Source: a virus. From it: a stretch of DNA of 30,358 nucleotides. Shown here in pieces: positions 21,549 through 29,995 of this stretch; position 1 is the first letter of the stretch, and each line of letters begins with the position of its first letter. The stretch lies in the IMG/VR virus record IMGVR_UViG_3300037847_005766, positions 1-30,358 of that record; one strand, 5' to 3'. Below the pieces are notes generated by a model. It had not been told where the DNA came from. It saw only the letters and a list, made by a program, of their open reading frames with translations, and searched no databases. The translations under genes were made by a program, and so were the position numbers.

Positions 21549-22508
21549 ATGGCTTTGGAATTTGGCCGATCGGCCTTTATCAAGTACGCAAAAGAGTCCA
21601 CCTACGGGACTGCAGTCACCACCACAGTATCGAACCGTGTTACATCGGTGTCGTTATCGAGAAGCCAAGAGAGGGAGCGCACAACGCATCTCTCACAAGG
21701 TGACGCAGGATTTGCAACGAACACCTTTGACGGTTTCGAACAGGCGGGCGGATCGGTTGAGATGCCTTTGTTTTACCAAGGAAACGGCCTGCTTATTGAG
21801 GTTGCGTGTGGTGCATCGGTATCCGTATCGGGATCCGGTCCATACACAAGCGTGTTCGAACCTCGCAACACCTCAACAAACCCCACACTTGATTCTCTCA
21901 CGATAGACTTTCAACGGGGTACAGGATCAAAAGAGACGTTTGAGGGCTGTATGGTTTCCACGATATCGTTTTCATGTGAGGCAGGTGGCGAGGCTTCGAT
22001 AAGTGTAGAGTTCCTTGCGGAAACAGCACAAACCAGAGCCTCGGGCATCACGCCCACATTTGGATCGGGTGCGCAGGTATTCCACCACCAAGTAACAGCC
22101 GCAGGACTTGACTTTAATAGTGTAAACTACAAGGTGCGATCTTTTGAGTTTAGTATCGATAACAAGCTTGAGCGGGTCAACAACCTAGGATCAAAACTCA
22201 CAGGTCAACCCCAAATCAGTGATGTACGTGAGGTGATGATTACCGCAACGCTTGACCTAGAGGATAACAACCTATACAATGCGCAACTTGATGGTACACA
22301 ATCGGATGTATCTCTCAAGTTTCAAAGCGGTACGGATGAAATACAATTCTTGTTACGGAATGCAAAAATCGTAGATTACTCGGATGATGTGACTTCATTC
22401 GGCCGTATTGAGCGAACCGTAACGTTTATGGGTTTGGGTGTATCCGGTGGCGACAAGCCATTTAAGATCACCCTCATTAATGGCGATTCCACAGGGATCG
22501 GTAACTAA
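21549..22508 (+). CDS. Major tail tube protein
   Basis: 319 residues with ACAGGAGAAATC before ATG 21549. The start EFGRSAFIKYAKESTYGTAV and blocks TVSNRVTSVSLSRSQERERT, AGFATNTFDGFEQAGGSVEM, TFEGCMVSTISFSCEAGGEA and VREVMITATLDLEDN fit the phage tail tube family of siphoviruses, which stacks as hexamers to form the tube. Length and position before the chaperone and tape measure genes agree. Confidence 0.88.
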   Translation: MALEFGRSAFIKYAKESTYGTAVTTTVSNRVTSVSLSRSQERERTTHLSQGDAGFATNTFDGFEQAGGSVEMPLFYQGNGLLIEVACGASVSVSGSGPYTSVFEPRNTSTNPTLDSLTIDFQRGTGSKETFEGCMVSTISFSCEAGGEASISVEFLAETAQTRASGITPTFGSGAQVFHHQVTAAGLDFNSVNYKVRSFEFSIDNKLERVNNLGSKLTGQPQISDVREVMITATLDLEDNNLYNAQLDGTQSDVSLKFQSGTDEIQFLLRNAKIVDYSDDVTSFGRIERTVTFMGLGVSGGDKPFKITLINGDSTGIGN

Positions 22509-22634
22509 CAATTTTTTAATGTAGATCGTGCATGAGTATAGCCAAAACAAAGAAAAAGCCAAAAATCGCAATTTCTGATCGATTTGCCTAGCAAACGCAT
22601 GAACAAACAAAACCACAACAAAAGAGGTGTAACG

Positions 22635-23150
22635 ATGGATAAAAATATCCTTGAGGAGATCGTTGCATCCGCATCTTTTGAGATCGATGCCTTTGACGGC
22701 CTGATCAAAATAGAGGGGCGGATCTTGTCTCCATCCGAAGTCGAGGCCGCAGGTCTTGCAAGTGCGCTCATTGCGGGTGCAATATTTAAGGGCAAAAGCC
22801 AAAAGCAGATCGAGGAAACGCAAAGAATCGCCGAAAAGGTTGAGCGGGGCGAGATGGACAATATCGAAGAACTCTTGCAATTGACCTCTTCGATATCTCC
22901 TGAGCAAATGGAGCGCCTTGCAGAGCGTGAGGATCGGTTGCTCATAAAGTGCGTGCGTAGATGCTCAAAAGACAACGGGAAAACATGGGAGCCTTTGCAC
23001 CTTGTGAGTGTTGTTGATCAGCAAAACGCAAAGCAAAACCGCCTTTGGGTGGGTATGATAAAAAGCGAAGACCGCAAAGCCATCCTTGATCGTGCCATGA
23101 GCGGGCACAAGGAGGCAAGCGAAAAGCTTAAATCCTTTCGCAAAAGATGA
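22635..23150 (+). CDS. Tail assembly chaperone, first frame
   Basis: 171 residues from ATG 22635 with AAAAGAGGTGTAACG upstream; a 17-residue upstream extension is rejected. A helical, acidic N-terminal region (DKNILEEIVASASFEIDAFD) and ISPEQMERLAEREDRLL lead into a conserved-looking KCVRRCSKDNGKTWEPLHL. Two-frame chaperones between tail tube and tape measure prevent early polymerisation and usually employ frameshifting. Here the second frame is +1 relative to this one. Confidence 0.75.
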   Translation: MDKNILEEIVASASFEIDAFDGLIKIEGRILSPSEVEAAGLASALIAGAIFKGKSQKQIEETQRIAEKVERGEMDNIEELLQLTSSISPEQMERLAEREDRLLIKCVRRCSKDNGKTWEPLHLVSVVDQQNAKQNRLWVGMIKSEDRKAILDRAMSGHKEASEKLKSFRKR

Positions 23151-23163
23151 GGAGATCGTGCAC

Positions 23164-23361
23164 ATGTATGACATAATAGGCCGCACATATGGTATGTTGC
23201 CCTCTGAGGTTGCAAAACTATCATGGGCGGATCTTCTTGTGTGTGTGCAATGCGTGCGGGCAAGAGGGGACCGTATCAAGCGTATACTCAAAAAGGGCAA
23301 GCGCAAAAAGGATATGGTATTTCCCAACATCTCAATTATTGACCTTGCGGATATATTATGA
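23164..23361 (+). CDS. Tail assembly chaperone, second frame
   Basis: 65 residues from ATG 23164, with GAGGAG at 23149-23154, an acceptable 9-nt spacing; GTG 23158 is an alternative with too short spacing. The text MYDIIGRTYGMLPSEVAKLS then WADLLVCVQCVRARG is typical of the short second chaperone frame. The C-terminus is basic (KRILKKGKRKKDMV). The frame is open upstream into the first chaperone gene, so a +1 or -2 shift product is possible. Overlaps the tape measure start by four bases. Confidence 0.75.
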   Translation: MYDIIGRTYGMLPSEVAKLSWADLLVCVQCVRARGDRIKRILKKGKRKKDMVFPNISIIDLADIL

Positions 23362-25718
23362 GCACAACTGTAGAATACATTCTTGACGTACAAACACAAA
23401 AGGCGCAAACCGGCCTCAAGAGAACCGAGCAACAAACCAAAAAGACCACAGCCGCAATCAAGGATGGCCGAAAGGCCATGCGGGGTATGTCGGGAACCTT
23501 TCAAGCGGTGGGCGAAATATCAAACCTTGTAAACCCACAGCTTGCAGGGTTGGCGGATGCTGCAATCGGCACCTCTTCCGCATTTCGTGCATTAGGACGC
23601 TCTCTTGCAAGTGGGAATATGATCATTATTGGGCTAACTGGTGTACTCATAGCGGGTATTGCAGCCTATACCGCATACACATCAAGCGTAAGGGCAAACG
23701 AAGCATCGATCAAAAAGCTAAACGAGACGCTTGAGAAGAACACCGCAGAGATTGAGAAGAATCAACAAGTCTTTGCAAATGCAGAAAACGCAATCTTGAG
23801 CAGCGCAGGCGGGATCAACGAATTGCGTCTCAAGTATGCAGAGCTTTCGGGCGAGATAAACAAGGGCGAGGCGTTAGAGGCGAGGCAGTTCTTTGCGGCG
23901 GAGCAGGGTGCACAAAAGCTACGGGATGAGCTTGAAAAGCAAATACAAACAAGAGAGAAGGATCTTGAGTTAGCAAAATCAAGCGCAAAGGCAATACAGG
24001 AAAGGATCAACCATCTAAGTGATGCAAACAGGTTGATAAAGTTTGGCGGCGGCGCAACAGAAGAAGCATTAAAAGAATACGAAAAGCAAGATCGGGTGAT
24101 ATCTCAAATATCAAAACTAGAGCGAGAACTTTTATCTCTTCGAACCGATGGCGTCGAGAGAATCGAGGCTCAAAGTAGAGAGTTTTCAGACTTACAGGAT
24201 AAGATTGCAAAATTACTCAAAAAGCAACAACAAAGAGAAGAGGCGATCAAGCGTGCCAAAGAACGCCAAACGCAACTACAAAAACTTCTTAACGATCTCC
24301 AAAACCAAAGCGCTACACTTGCCGCAAAGGTGCGAGATAGCGAGATCGCACGAATGGCACCGCTTGCACAAGTCAACGCACAATACCAAAAAGAGATCGA
24401 CGGCCTCAACGCAATAGAGGCGGGCATCATAAAGCAATTCGAAGAGGCTGAGCGTGTCGCAAAATCCAAAAGAGATCAGGCGCTTCTCACGGATATACAA
24501 AAGGCCAAAACCGAGGCGCTTGCGCAGGTAGAGGCGGCACGGGGACAAGCCGAAGAGAACAGGGCGCAAAGGCTCGGTAAGATATATGGAAGCAATACAA
24601 AGACGCAAATCAAGGGCTTGGCTAACATAGGTAAAGCATTCGCCCAAACGCTCGATAAGCAATTGCAGGCACAAAATCAGGTTGGCAAAATCATCGATCA
24701 GGCCAATAGCGATCAACTCACGGCCTTGGATAAAATCAACCAAGCCGAGCAAGAGCGCCTCAACACCTTGCGGGAAATCGCAAAACAGCAAGGTATAAAC
24801 ACAAAAGAGGCGCAAAGGGCTGTACAGGCAAGATCGGAGCGAGAGCGTGCGAGAATCAGACAACAACAAGCGGCGGGCGCTGTGGGTGCTGTTGAAACGG
24901 TTATACGGGCGTCTATTGATCCGAATACGCTAATATCGGCAATTGGATCCGCCTTTGGCCCCTTGGGTAGCGCCATCGCAGGAGTCGCAACAACCATAGC
25001 CGATCTCGGTAGGGTCGATCCAGAGCAGGCCAAAGCATTGGCCGAAGAGTTGGGCGTAACGCAACAAAAGGCGGCGGAGATTTTGCGAGAACAAAGGGTT
25101 CAGGAGATAAAAGAGAACTTTAAAGCCACATTTCAAGGTATCGTTAAGGGTTTGCAGGTCATCGTACCTTTGATCTTTGAGTTGTTGCCGCCTGTGATAT
25201 TTGAGGCGGCGGGACGTATCGTCTTAGCAATTCTTCAACTGCCCGCACAGCTTGGGGCCGCAATTATCAACGGCATAGGCGATTTATTCAAGGCTGTATT
25301 GGGTTTCTTTCAAGATCCTGTTGGGGCGATAAGTGACGGCATTGGCAAGATTTTAAGTGATTTTGTAACCGCCATTATCGGTCCTGTTTTGGCGCTTGTG
25401 GGTGTCGATGTCTCTTCATTCATGAGCGGCGGCCGAATGACAAGCGCCCAAGGTGGTATCAGGTTTACTGGAGCCTCAAGAGGCCTCGCAATGCTCCACG
25501 AGGGGGAAGCAGTCATTCCGAGAAGCGGCCAAATATCCTCAAGCGTGGCAAGAGATGCACAAAATATAATGCAAGCGCAAGGCGGGGGCGGTGGTGTTAC
25601 GGTTGTGATCAACAGCGCCATCACAGAAAGATCGGCCGTTGATGCCCTTGTGCGCAAAATAGAGGAGCGATTTAGCGCCTTTGGGCAATCCACAAGCCCG
25701 CTCTTTGGAGGTCGATAA
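23358..25718 (+). CDS. Tape measure protein
   Basis: 786 residues from ATG 23358. A hydrophobic span lies at ~88-112 (NMIIIGLTGVLIAGIAAYTA), then long coiled-coil helices (~115-480; e.g. KKLNETLEKNTAEIEKNQQV, LLKKQQQREEAIKRAKERQT), then hydrophobic helices at ~590-700 and a glycine-rich end with SSFMSGGRMTSAQGGIRFTG and LHEGEAVIPR. This composition is standard for tape measures, which set tail length and later help DNA entry. By the usual ~1.5 angstrom per residue rule, a tail near 115-120 nm would follow. Confidence 0.95.
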   Translation: MSTTVEYILDVQTQKAQTGLKRTEQQTKKTTAAIKDGRKAMRGMSGTFQAVGEISNLVNPQLAGLADAAIGTSSAFRALGRSLASGNMIIIGLTGVLIAGIAAYTAYTSSVRANEASIKKLNETLEKNTAEIEKNQQVFANAENAILSSAGGINELRLKYAELSGEINKGEALEARQFFAAEQGAQKLRDELEKQIQTREKDLELAKSSAKAIQERINHLSDANRLIKFGGGATEEALKEYEKQDRVISQISKLERELLSLRTDGVERIEAQSREFSDLQDKIAKLLKKQQQREEAIKRAKERQTQLQKLLNDLQNQSATLAAKVRDSEIARMAPLAQVNAQYQKEIDGLNAIEAGIIKQFEEAERVAKSKRDQALLTDIQKAKTEALAQVEAARGQAEENRAQRLGKIYGSNTKTQIKGLANIGKAFAQTLDKQLQAQNQVGKIIDQANSDQLTALDKINQAEQERLNTLREIAKQQGINTKEAQRAVQARSERERARIRQQQAAGAVGAVETVIRASIDPNTLISAIGSAFGPLGSAIAGVATTIADLGRVDPEQAKALAEELGVTQQKAAEILREQRVQEIKENFKATFQGIVKGLQVIVPLIFELLPPVIFEAAGRIVLAILQLPAQLGAAIINGIGDLFKAVLGFFQDPVGAISDGIGKILSDFVTAIIGPVLALVGVDVSSFMSGGRMTSAQGGIRFTGASRGLAMLHEGEAVIPRSGQISSSVARDAQNIMQAQGGGGGVTVVINSAITERSAVDALVRKIEERFSAFGQSTSPLFGGR

Positions 25719-25719
25719 C

Positions 25720-26598
25720 ATGGGCAATGCAAAATTCTTTTACTATCCGCAACCCGATGGGCGTCACCTCGTGGAGATCGATATGGGTGAGGCTTTGGGC
25801 GAGCTTCAAAGCGTATTTGCACATGATGCCGTTGATGCTATTACGCAATCGGGCGGCATATATCGATCCGTGTCACGTGGTGCGGAGTTTGTGACCATAC
25901 AACGGGACCGCATGCAACTAGGTGAGGATCTTGCCGTGCAATTTCGTGCACTACAAAACCACCTCGATAGAGGTTATGCATGCATGTTTACTGCAGATCA
26001 CGCAAAAGCGTGGGCAGCTTCTTGCATTCCATCACCCACAGCGGGTGATTTTACGATCAATGTAGGTGATGCGGTGTTTTCCAGTATCACGGGCACGGTT
26101 GTTGGTGGCTCGTCCCTTGTGCCTGTGGCGGGCGATTATGTTGCTATTGATACCGATAGCCCGCCTTTGGTGCATGAGGTGGGAGAAGTACAAAGCGCAT
26201 CGCTTACAATGGCCTCAGGTGGCTCGATCACGTTTCAAAATCGTGTATGCTTTGATTATGCGGGGCGCATGGCGTTTGCCCGTTACTATCGCTTTTGGCC
26301 TGTTCTCAAGCGCCCACAGGAGGATATCGGCACACCCATGATCACAAACGAGGGTGGGCGTCTGTTCTCGCTTTCGGTGCGTCTTGTGGTGGATTATGAG
26401 GCCATGTTTGCGTTTTACAATGGCGAGGGTGAAACCGTACCGCTTGCCGAAGCCTCACCCGCATCAGGTGACCTAAGCAACAATGAAGGATCCTTCACGC
26501 TTGATACAGGATACAAGGCTTTTGATCCACGGCCACAAGCCAAAGAGGTGAGCATCAATACAAGCGTACTCAACGCAATACGACGAGGGCGATCGTAA
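25720..26598 (+). CDS. Distal tail protein (putative)
   Basis: 292 residues from ATG 25720, one base after the tape measure stop. N-terminal beta region (AKFFYYPQPDGRHLVEIDMG) then EFVTIQRDRMQLGEDLAVQF, and a central variable beta domain (DFTINVGDAVFSSITGTVVG). FARYYRFWPVLKRPQ and LFSLSVRLVVDYEAMFAFYN follow. Genes here generally encode the distal tail ring that links tube and hub. No decisive motif, so the call rests on order and size. Confidence 0.7.
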   Translation: MGNAKFFYYPQPDGRHLVEIDMGEALGELQSVFAHDAVDAITQSGGIYRSVSRGAEFVTIQRDRMQLGEDLAVQFRALQNHLDRGYACMFTADHAKAWAASCIPSPTAGDFTINVGDAVFSSITGTVVGGSSLVPVAGDYVAIDTDSPPLVHEVGEVQSASLTMASGGSITFQNRVCFDYAGRMAFARYYRFWPVLKRPQEDIGTPMITNEGGRLFSLSVRLVVDYEAMFAFYNGEGETVPLAEASPASGDLSNNEGSFTLDTGYKAFDPRPQAKEVSINTSVLNAIRRGRS

Positions 26599-28139
26599 TG
26601 GCATGGAGCACCGATTTTATTGCAGCGTTGAGCGCTCCCTCTATCACGCCGATATACATTCTTGAGGTTGTGCGTGTGCCTCAAGGTGTGGGCGCTCCTG
26701 CGTTTATCTATTCGGATAGAGGTGATTTACAGATCGGCCGTGGTGGTGTTGACATACAGGGCACGAGTGTGATCCCGCAAAGGTGGTCGGTGTCTTTTGG
26801 TGGTTTTGCGCTTGAACTTGTGGGTGATATACGGCCGTTTCGTAATAGCCTCATACGAGGGGCTTTGTGTGTGCTTCGTGTATCGATCGCAGGTCTTGCC
26901 GATGAGCGGATCGCCATTGGGCAACTCGACCAAATCGAGGGCGTTCGTGGTGTATATCGGGCATCTTTTAAGGACTACCTGAGCGCATCACAATCAAGAT
27001 TTGATACTCGAAAGGTGGGCACACAATACCGATCACAATGGTTCTATGGTACCGCAACAAAAACAACCGTTTCTCATGTGTGGAATCCTTTCCAAACGTC
27101 ATTACAGGTTGTTAGCACGGATGACTTTACAAAGTCAACGGGGATCGATGGTGTCTTGTATTGTGTACCGTCAAGCGGTAGTGCACCCTTTTTCATGCAC
27201 TGGAGTGCAAAGGATGACGCAACGGATATTTTTACCGTGTCCGGCCGGGCTGATCATCCCTCAACCGCAAGCGAGAGTCTTTTACATGTTGGGTCAGAGG
27301 TCTACAATGCGGCACGTGTTGTGGGTGCTCCCTTTTCGATATTTGCACAACTGATCACCTCAACGGGTACAGGTACAAACGGCCCAAATGATCGACTACC
27401 TGAGAGTTATGGAAACGGCGCACCCTTACATCATTCGTTTTTCGATGTGGCAGATGCGCAGAATACATCAAGCTACATCTTGCCCTCAAGTGGTACGTTT
27501 TATCAGTGGGATTTTGTATTTAACGAGCCTTTGAGCGGCGGGCTTCGTGCGGTGATGGATATAGCGGGCAACGTTGGGCAATGGCCTGTGATGCGTCAAA
27601 ACTCATTTTCTTGGCGTGGATGTTGTGATCCCACAGGCCAAAGCGGAAACAAGCCGCCGACAAGTGCACACATTTACGATGATGACATTATATCAATCGA
27701 TGGCGTGCAGTTCTTTGATCCTACGCTAAGCGCTCCATTTCTCCAAACGTCGATCACGTATGACGTAAGCAACACAACAAAAAGCGTTGTAAGCAATACG
27801 GATGGCGATTACTTGCCGATGAATACCGAAATAGAGAGGCAATTTGGTACAAGGTATTCCACAGGCGGATCAAATATGGCATCGATGGCAAGCGGGGATC
27901 TTGACCGGATGCAGATATGGGATCTTTTCCATTGGACCAAAGTTTCTTTGCGTGTGAGGTTGCGGTTTGCGGTGCTTTGTGCGGGCGACGTGGTCCAACT
28001 TACAAGCGCATTCATACAAGATATCAGCACACAAGTTGGTGACACCTACAACGGGCGCAATGGGATGGTGTTAGAAGTGGGGTACAATATCACATCAAGA
28101 TCGTGTATATTGGTGATAGGTTTTCCGCCTGAGGTGTAA
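26598..28139 (+). CDS. Tail tip / baseplate hub protein (putative)
   Basis: 513 residues, ATG 26598 overlapping the previous TAA. The N-terminus (ITPIYILEVVRVP, LQIGRGGVDIQGTSVIPQRW, SVSFGGFALELVGDIRPFRN) resembles phage tail-tip hub-related domains that form rings, followed by a long beta-rich body and a C-terminal VRLRFAVLCAGDVVQLTSAF segment like those in tail proteins that close the tip. It should lie at the distal tail. No peptidase motif is seen. Confidence 0.7.
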   Translation: MAWSTDFIAALSAPSITPIYILEVVRVPQGVGAPAFIYSDRGDLQIGRGGVDIQGTSVIPQRWSVSFGGFALELVGDIRPFRNSLIRGALCVLRVSIAGLADERIAIGQLDQIEGVRGVYRASFKDYLSASQSRFDTRKVGTQYRSQWFYGTATKTTVSHVWNPFQTSLQVVSTDDFTKSTGIDGVLYCVPSSGSAPFFMHWSAKDDATDIFTVSGRADHPSTASESLLHVGSEVYNAARVVGAPFSIFAQLITSTGTGTNGPNDRLPESYGNGAPLHHSFFDVADAQNTSSYILPSSGTFYQWDFVFNEPLSGGLRAVMDIAGNVGQWPVMRQNSFSWRGCCDPTGQSGNKPPTSAHIYDDDIISIDGVQFFDPTLSAPFLQTSITYDVSNTTKSVVSNTDGDYLPMNTEIERQFGTRYSTGGSNMASMASGDLDRMQIWDLFHWTKVSLRVRLRFAVLCAGDVVQLTSAFIQDISTQVGDTYNGRNGMVLEVGYNITSRSCILVIGFPPEV

Positions 28140-28142
28140 AAG

Positions 28143-28733
28143 ATGAAATATGAGATCTGGCATGCAAAGCCCCCGATTTTGCAACGCTTAATCACACGTG
28201 GCTATAAGGTTTTTGAGGGTGAGGATCATGATCTCAACCTCATCGGTATTCGCTCAAAGAATCGCACGGCGGGATCGTTTGACGATCTCTTTGTGTGTGT
28301 ATATCGTGAGGATGGCGTGTGGATACAAGAGACGTATCAAGCGACATGCGATCCAAGCGCAGAGCAACACGAAGATCCAACAAACAAAAAGGGTGTGGCG
28401 ATACTCAAGGCCGGCCAATATCGGGGCGTGTGGAAGCTTGATAAACATGCGGGCAAATACCTCGCCCTATGTCAACGGGGCGCAATGGTTACCGTCTACA
28501 GAGACAACACAGGCGATACCACAAGCGACCATATCAACGAGGATACAGGATGGTTCGGAATAAATGGGCATCGTGCTCATGAGACAAAGCTTGTTGATTC
28601 AACAAAGTACTATAGCGCCGGATGTCAGGTGCTCAGACATCCCGCAGATTTTGCACGCCTCATGGCCTTATGCAAGATGCAAGCGGCAAGGTGGGGCGAC
28701 TCCTTCACATATACACTACTCGAGGAGGAATAA
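28143..28733 (+). CDS. Putative endolysin with YkuD-like His/Ser-x-Gly-Cys motif
   Basis: 196 residues; GAGGTG lies in the end of the previous gene before ATG 28143. I recognise a phage family with NLIGIRSKN, SFDDLFVCVYREDGVW, KGVAILKAGQYRGVWKLDKH, then GWFGINGHRAH (~H142) and YSAGCQVLRHP (Cys ~160). The H...SxGC arrangement is like the active site of L,D-transpeptidase (YkuD) enzymes, which act on peptidoglycan cross-links. Directly upstream of the holin, so it most probably cuts or modifies host peptidoglycan at lysis. It overlaps the holin gene by one base. The enzyme mechanism is inference. Confidence 0.75.
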   Translation: MKYEIWHAKPPILQRLITRGYKVFEGEDHDLNLIGIRSKNRTAGSFDDLFVCVYREDGVWIQETYQATCDPSAEQHEDPTNKKGVAILKAGQYRGVWKLDKHAGKYLALCQRGAMVTVYRDNTGDTTSDHINEDTGWFGINGHRAHETKLVDSTKYYSAGCQVLRHPADFARLMALCKMQAARWGDSFTYTLLEEE

Positions 28734-29089
28734 TGCCCACCGAGATGGTTACACAGTTATGGATGGATCTTGCAACAAATGCGCCTTTTGTTGGGTTTCT
28801 CTTGTATCAGTATTGGGATCAACGCAAAACCAACAAAGAGCAGCGTGACGAGATGCGAGAAATCAGACTTGAAGCAAAAGAGCAAGAGAAAGAGATCCGC
28901 AATCGATTCGAAAAGGTAATTAAAGATCTCAACAAGGACCGTGATCAACTTGTCGACGGGTTTTCATCTCGTATTGATAGCCTTGAACGTGGACAACGCA
29001 AGTTATTTACAATCCTCGAGCCTCTCAAAGAGCAAATACAAGAGATGAGGCTCAAAGAAAAAGTAAAACAAGAGATCGGTGCGGTATAA
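28733..29089 (+). CDS. Holin, BhlA/UviB-like
   Basis: 118 residues from ATG 28733 with GAGGAGGAATA upstream. One membrane span near residues 12-27 (LATNAPFVGFLLYQYW) is followed by a long, highly charged coiled coil (NKEQRDEMREIRLEAKEQEK and on). This plan, a single N-terminal span plus a charged helical tail, is that of the BhlA/UviB holin-like group, though those are usually ~70-90 residues. It probably makes membrane lesions to release the lysin. Confidence 0.75.
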   Translation: MPTEMVTQLWMDLATNAPFVGFLLYQYWDQRKTNKEQRDEMREIRLEAKEQEKEIRNRFEKVIKDLNKDRDQLVDGFSSRIDSLERGQRKLFTILEPLKEQIQEMRLKEKVKQEIGAV

Positions 29090-29097
29090 TGATATTG

Positions 29098-29166
29098 TTG
29101 CCTCGTCGTGAGGCAACACGGGAAAAGTCGCAACAAGGTGCCTCATAAGGCATCTTTTGTTTTTTT
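29098..29166 (+). terminator. Late operon terminator with two hairpins
   Basis: First hairpin TTGCCTC/GAGGCAA (29098-29116). Second hairpin TGCCT/AGGCA with flanking G-C and A-T pairs at 29135-29156, followed by TTTTGTTTTTTT. They end the head-tail-lysis transcript after the holin. Confidence 0.85.
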
Positions 29167-29177
29167 CAAAATAATAC

Positions 29178-29206
29178 TTGCACATTATAAGTGAATGACA
29201 TATAAT
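29178..29206 (+). promoter_or_regulatory. Promoter P5 of the distal accessory cassette
   Basis: TTGCAC (29178-29183), a 17-nt spacer and TATAAT (29201-29206). The spacer contains CACATTATAAGTGAATGA (29181-29198), identical to P1, and both share the upstream TCAAAATAAT. Confidence 0.88.
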
Positions 29207-29238
29207 AAAAACACCAACCAACCAACAAGGAAAAGACA

Positions 29239-29451
29239 ATGAAGAAGCTTTGCAGCGTAACACTTTTTTATACAGACAACACAATTACAGTACAGATGAT
29301 GCTCGATACCAATAGCCCTGATATCGAGAATGTTATCTACGATACTTTCGGAGATATAGCAGGCAAAGATCTATATGACTATGAAGTAGTCGATATAAAA
29401 AAACTTGAGGATATGAGGAAAGAATCCAATAGATCAAAAGGGGGTGCATAA
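29239..29451 (+). CDS. Small hypothetical acidic protein, 70 aa
   Basis: 70 residues, first gene after P5, AAGGAAAAGACA before ATG 29239. Apparent beta-alpha-beta fold (KKLCSVTLFYTDNTITVQMM, then DIENVIYDTFGDIAGKDLYD), with a charged tail (EDMRKESNRSKGGA). Family not recognised. Stop overlaps the next ATG by one base (TAATG), so they are coupled. Confidence 0.78.
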   Translation: MKKLCSVTLFYTDNTITVQMMLDTNSPDIENVIYDTFGDIAGKDLYDYEVVDIKKLEDMRKESNRSKGGA

Positions 29452-29858
29452 TGAATAGAGATCAAGTAAGAATAAACAAGAGGGAAAACATTGTTTATTA
29501 TGCCCCACAGATCTATTGTCAAAAAGTTCGCTCATTTCAACTGACATATCAATACGATCCTGAGCTAGCTTATCGTATAAATTTGGTTTGCAAACAGGTC
29601 AAAGAAGGCCAGATCTCGCACTGGCAATTCATAACCCATTGTATCAACAAAGAGATCCCGATCTTCGTAAAAACAAAATGTTGGGGGGAGTTTTGGGAAA
29701 ATGAACCCCTGTTCATTTTTGCGGGACTCGATGATCTGCTCAAAGATAAAACACAGGTGATCGTGTATTCATATCGACACGAATATTGTTACACAACCCC
29801 TGTGGGGCTACTTGATGTCGATGTTGATCAAGACTACCGAGCATTGATAACATCGTAA
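29451..29858 (+). CDS. Hypothetical protein, 135 aa
   Basis: 135 residues with AAAGGGGGTGCATA before ATG 29451. Aromatic-rich with WQFITHCINKEIPIFVKTKC, WGEFWENEPLFIFAG and YSYRHEYCYTTPVGLLDVDV. No motif or membrane segment recognised. Second and last gene of the P5 cassette, which ends in a copy of the 3645 terminator. Host-takeover or superinfection functions would be typical of such cassettes, but no evidence points to one. Confidence 0.78.
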   Translation: MNRDQVRINKRENIVYYAPQIYCQKVRSFQLTYQYDPELAYRINLVCKQVKEGQISHWQFITHCINKEIPIFVKTKCWGEFWENEPLFIFAGLDDLLKDKTQVIVYSYRHEYCYTTPVGLLDVDVDQDYRALITS

Positions 29859-29901
29859 TAATAATATGCAAAAGCATATAAACAACCCACAACAAACCCA
29901 C

Positions 29902-29925
29902 AAGGCCGCATCGTGCGGCCTTTCT
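29902..29925 (+). terminator. Rho-independent terminator of the P5 cassette
   Basis: Perfect 9-bp stem AAGGCCGCA/TGCGGCCTT with a 3-nt loop, followed by a TTTCTT tract. It shares 26 identical bases (29887-29912) with the terminator region at 3630-3655. Confidence 0.88.
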
Positions 29926-29933
29926 TGTGCAAT

Positions 29934-29958
29934 AAAAAAGCCCGCAGTAGATGCGGGC
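29934..29958 (-). terminator. Terminator of the minus-strand tail operon
   Basis: GCCCGCA/TGCGGGC (29940-29958) with a short loop; read on the minus strand it is followed by TTTTTT (29939-29934). It faces the plus-strand terminator at 29902, so the two convergent units are insulated from each other. Confidence 0.88.
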
Positions 29959-29995
29959 ACAAAACCGAGGAGATGTTTTGTTTTTGTGGATAGAC

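Noticed and set aside
22531-22590. 19-codon frame (MSIAKTKKKPKIAISDRFA) between tail tube and chaperone
   Set aside because: No Shine-Dalgarno site and no coupling to neighbours; basic composition comes from an A-rich stretch. The 126-bp gap otherwise shows only the chaperone leader.
23158-23163. GTG 23158 as the start of the second chaperone frame
   Set aside because: Only 3 nt from the GAGGAG site; ATG 23164 has 9 nt and is a stronger codon.
24276-24869. Minus-strand open frame of 197 codons opposite the tape measure
   Set aside because: Leucine/cysteine-rich antisense product of coiled-coil codons, no RBS.
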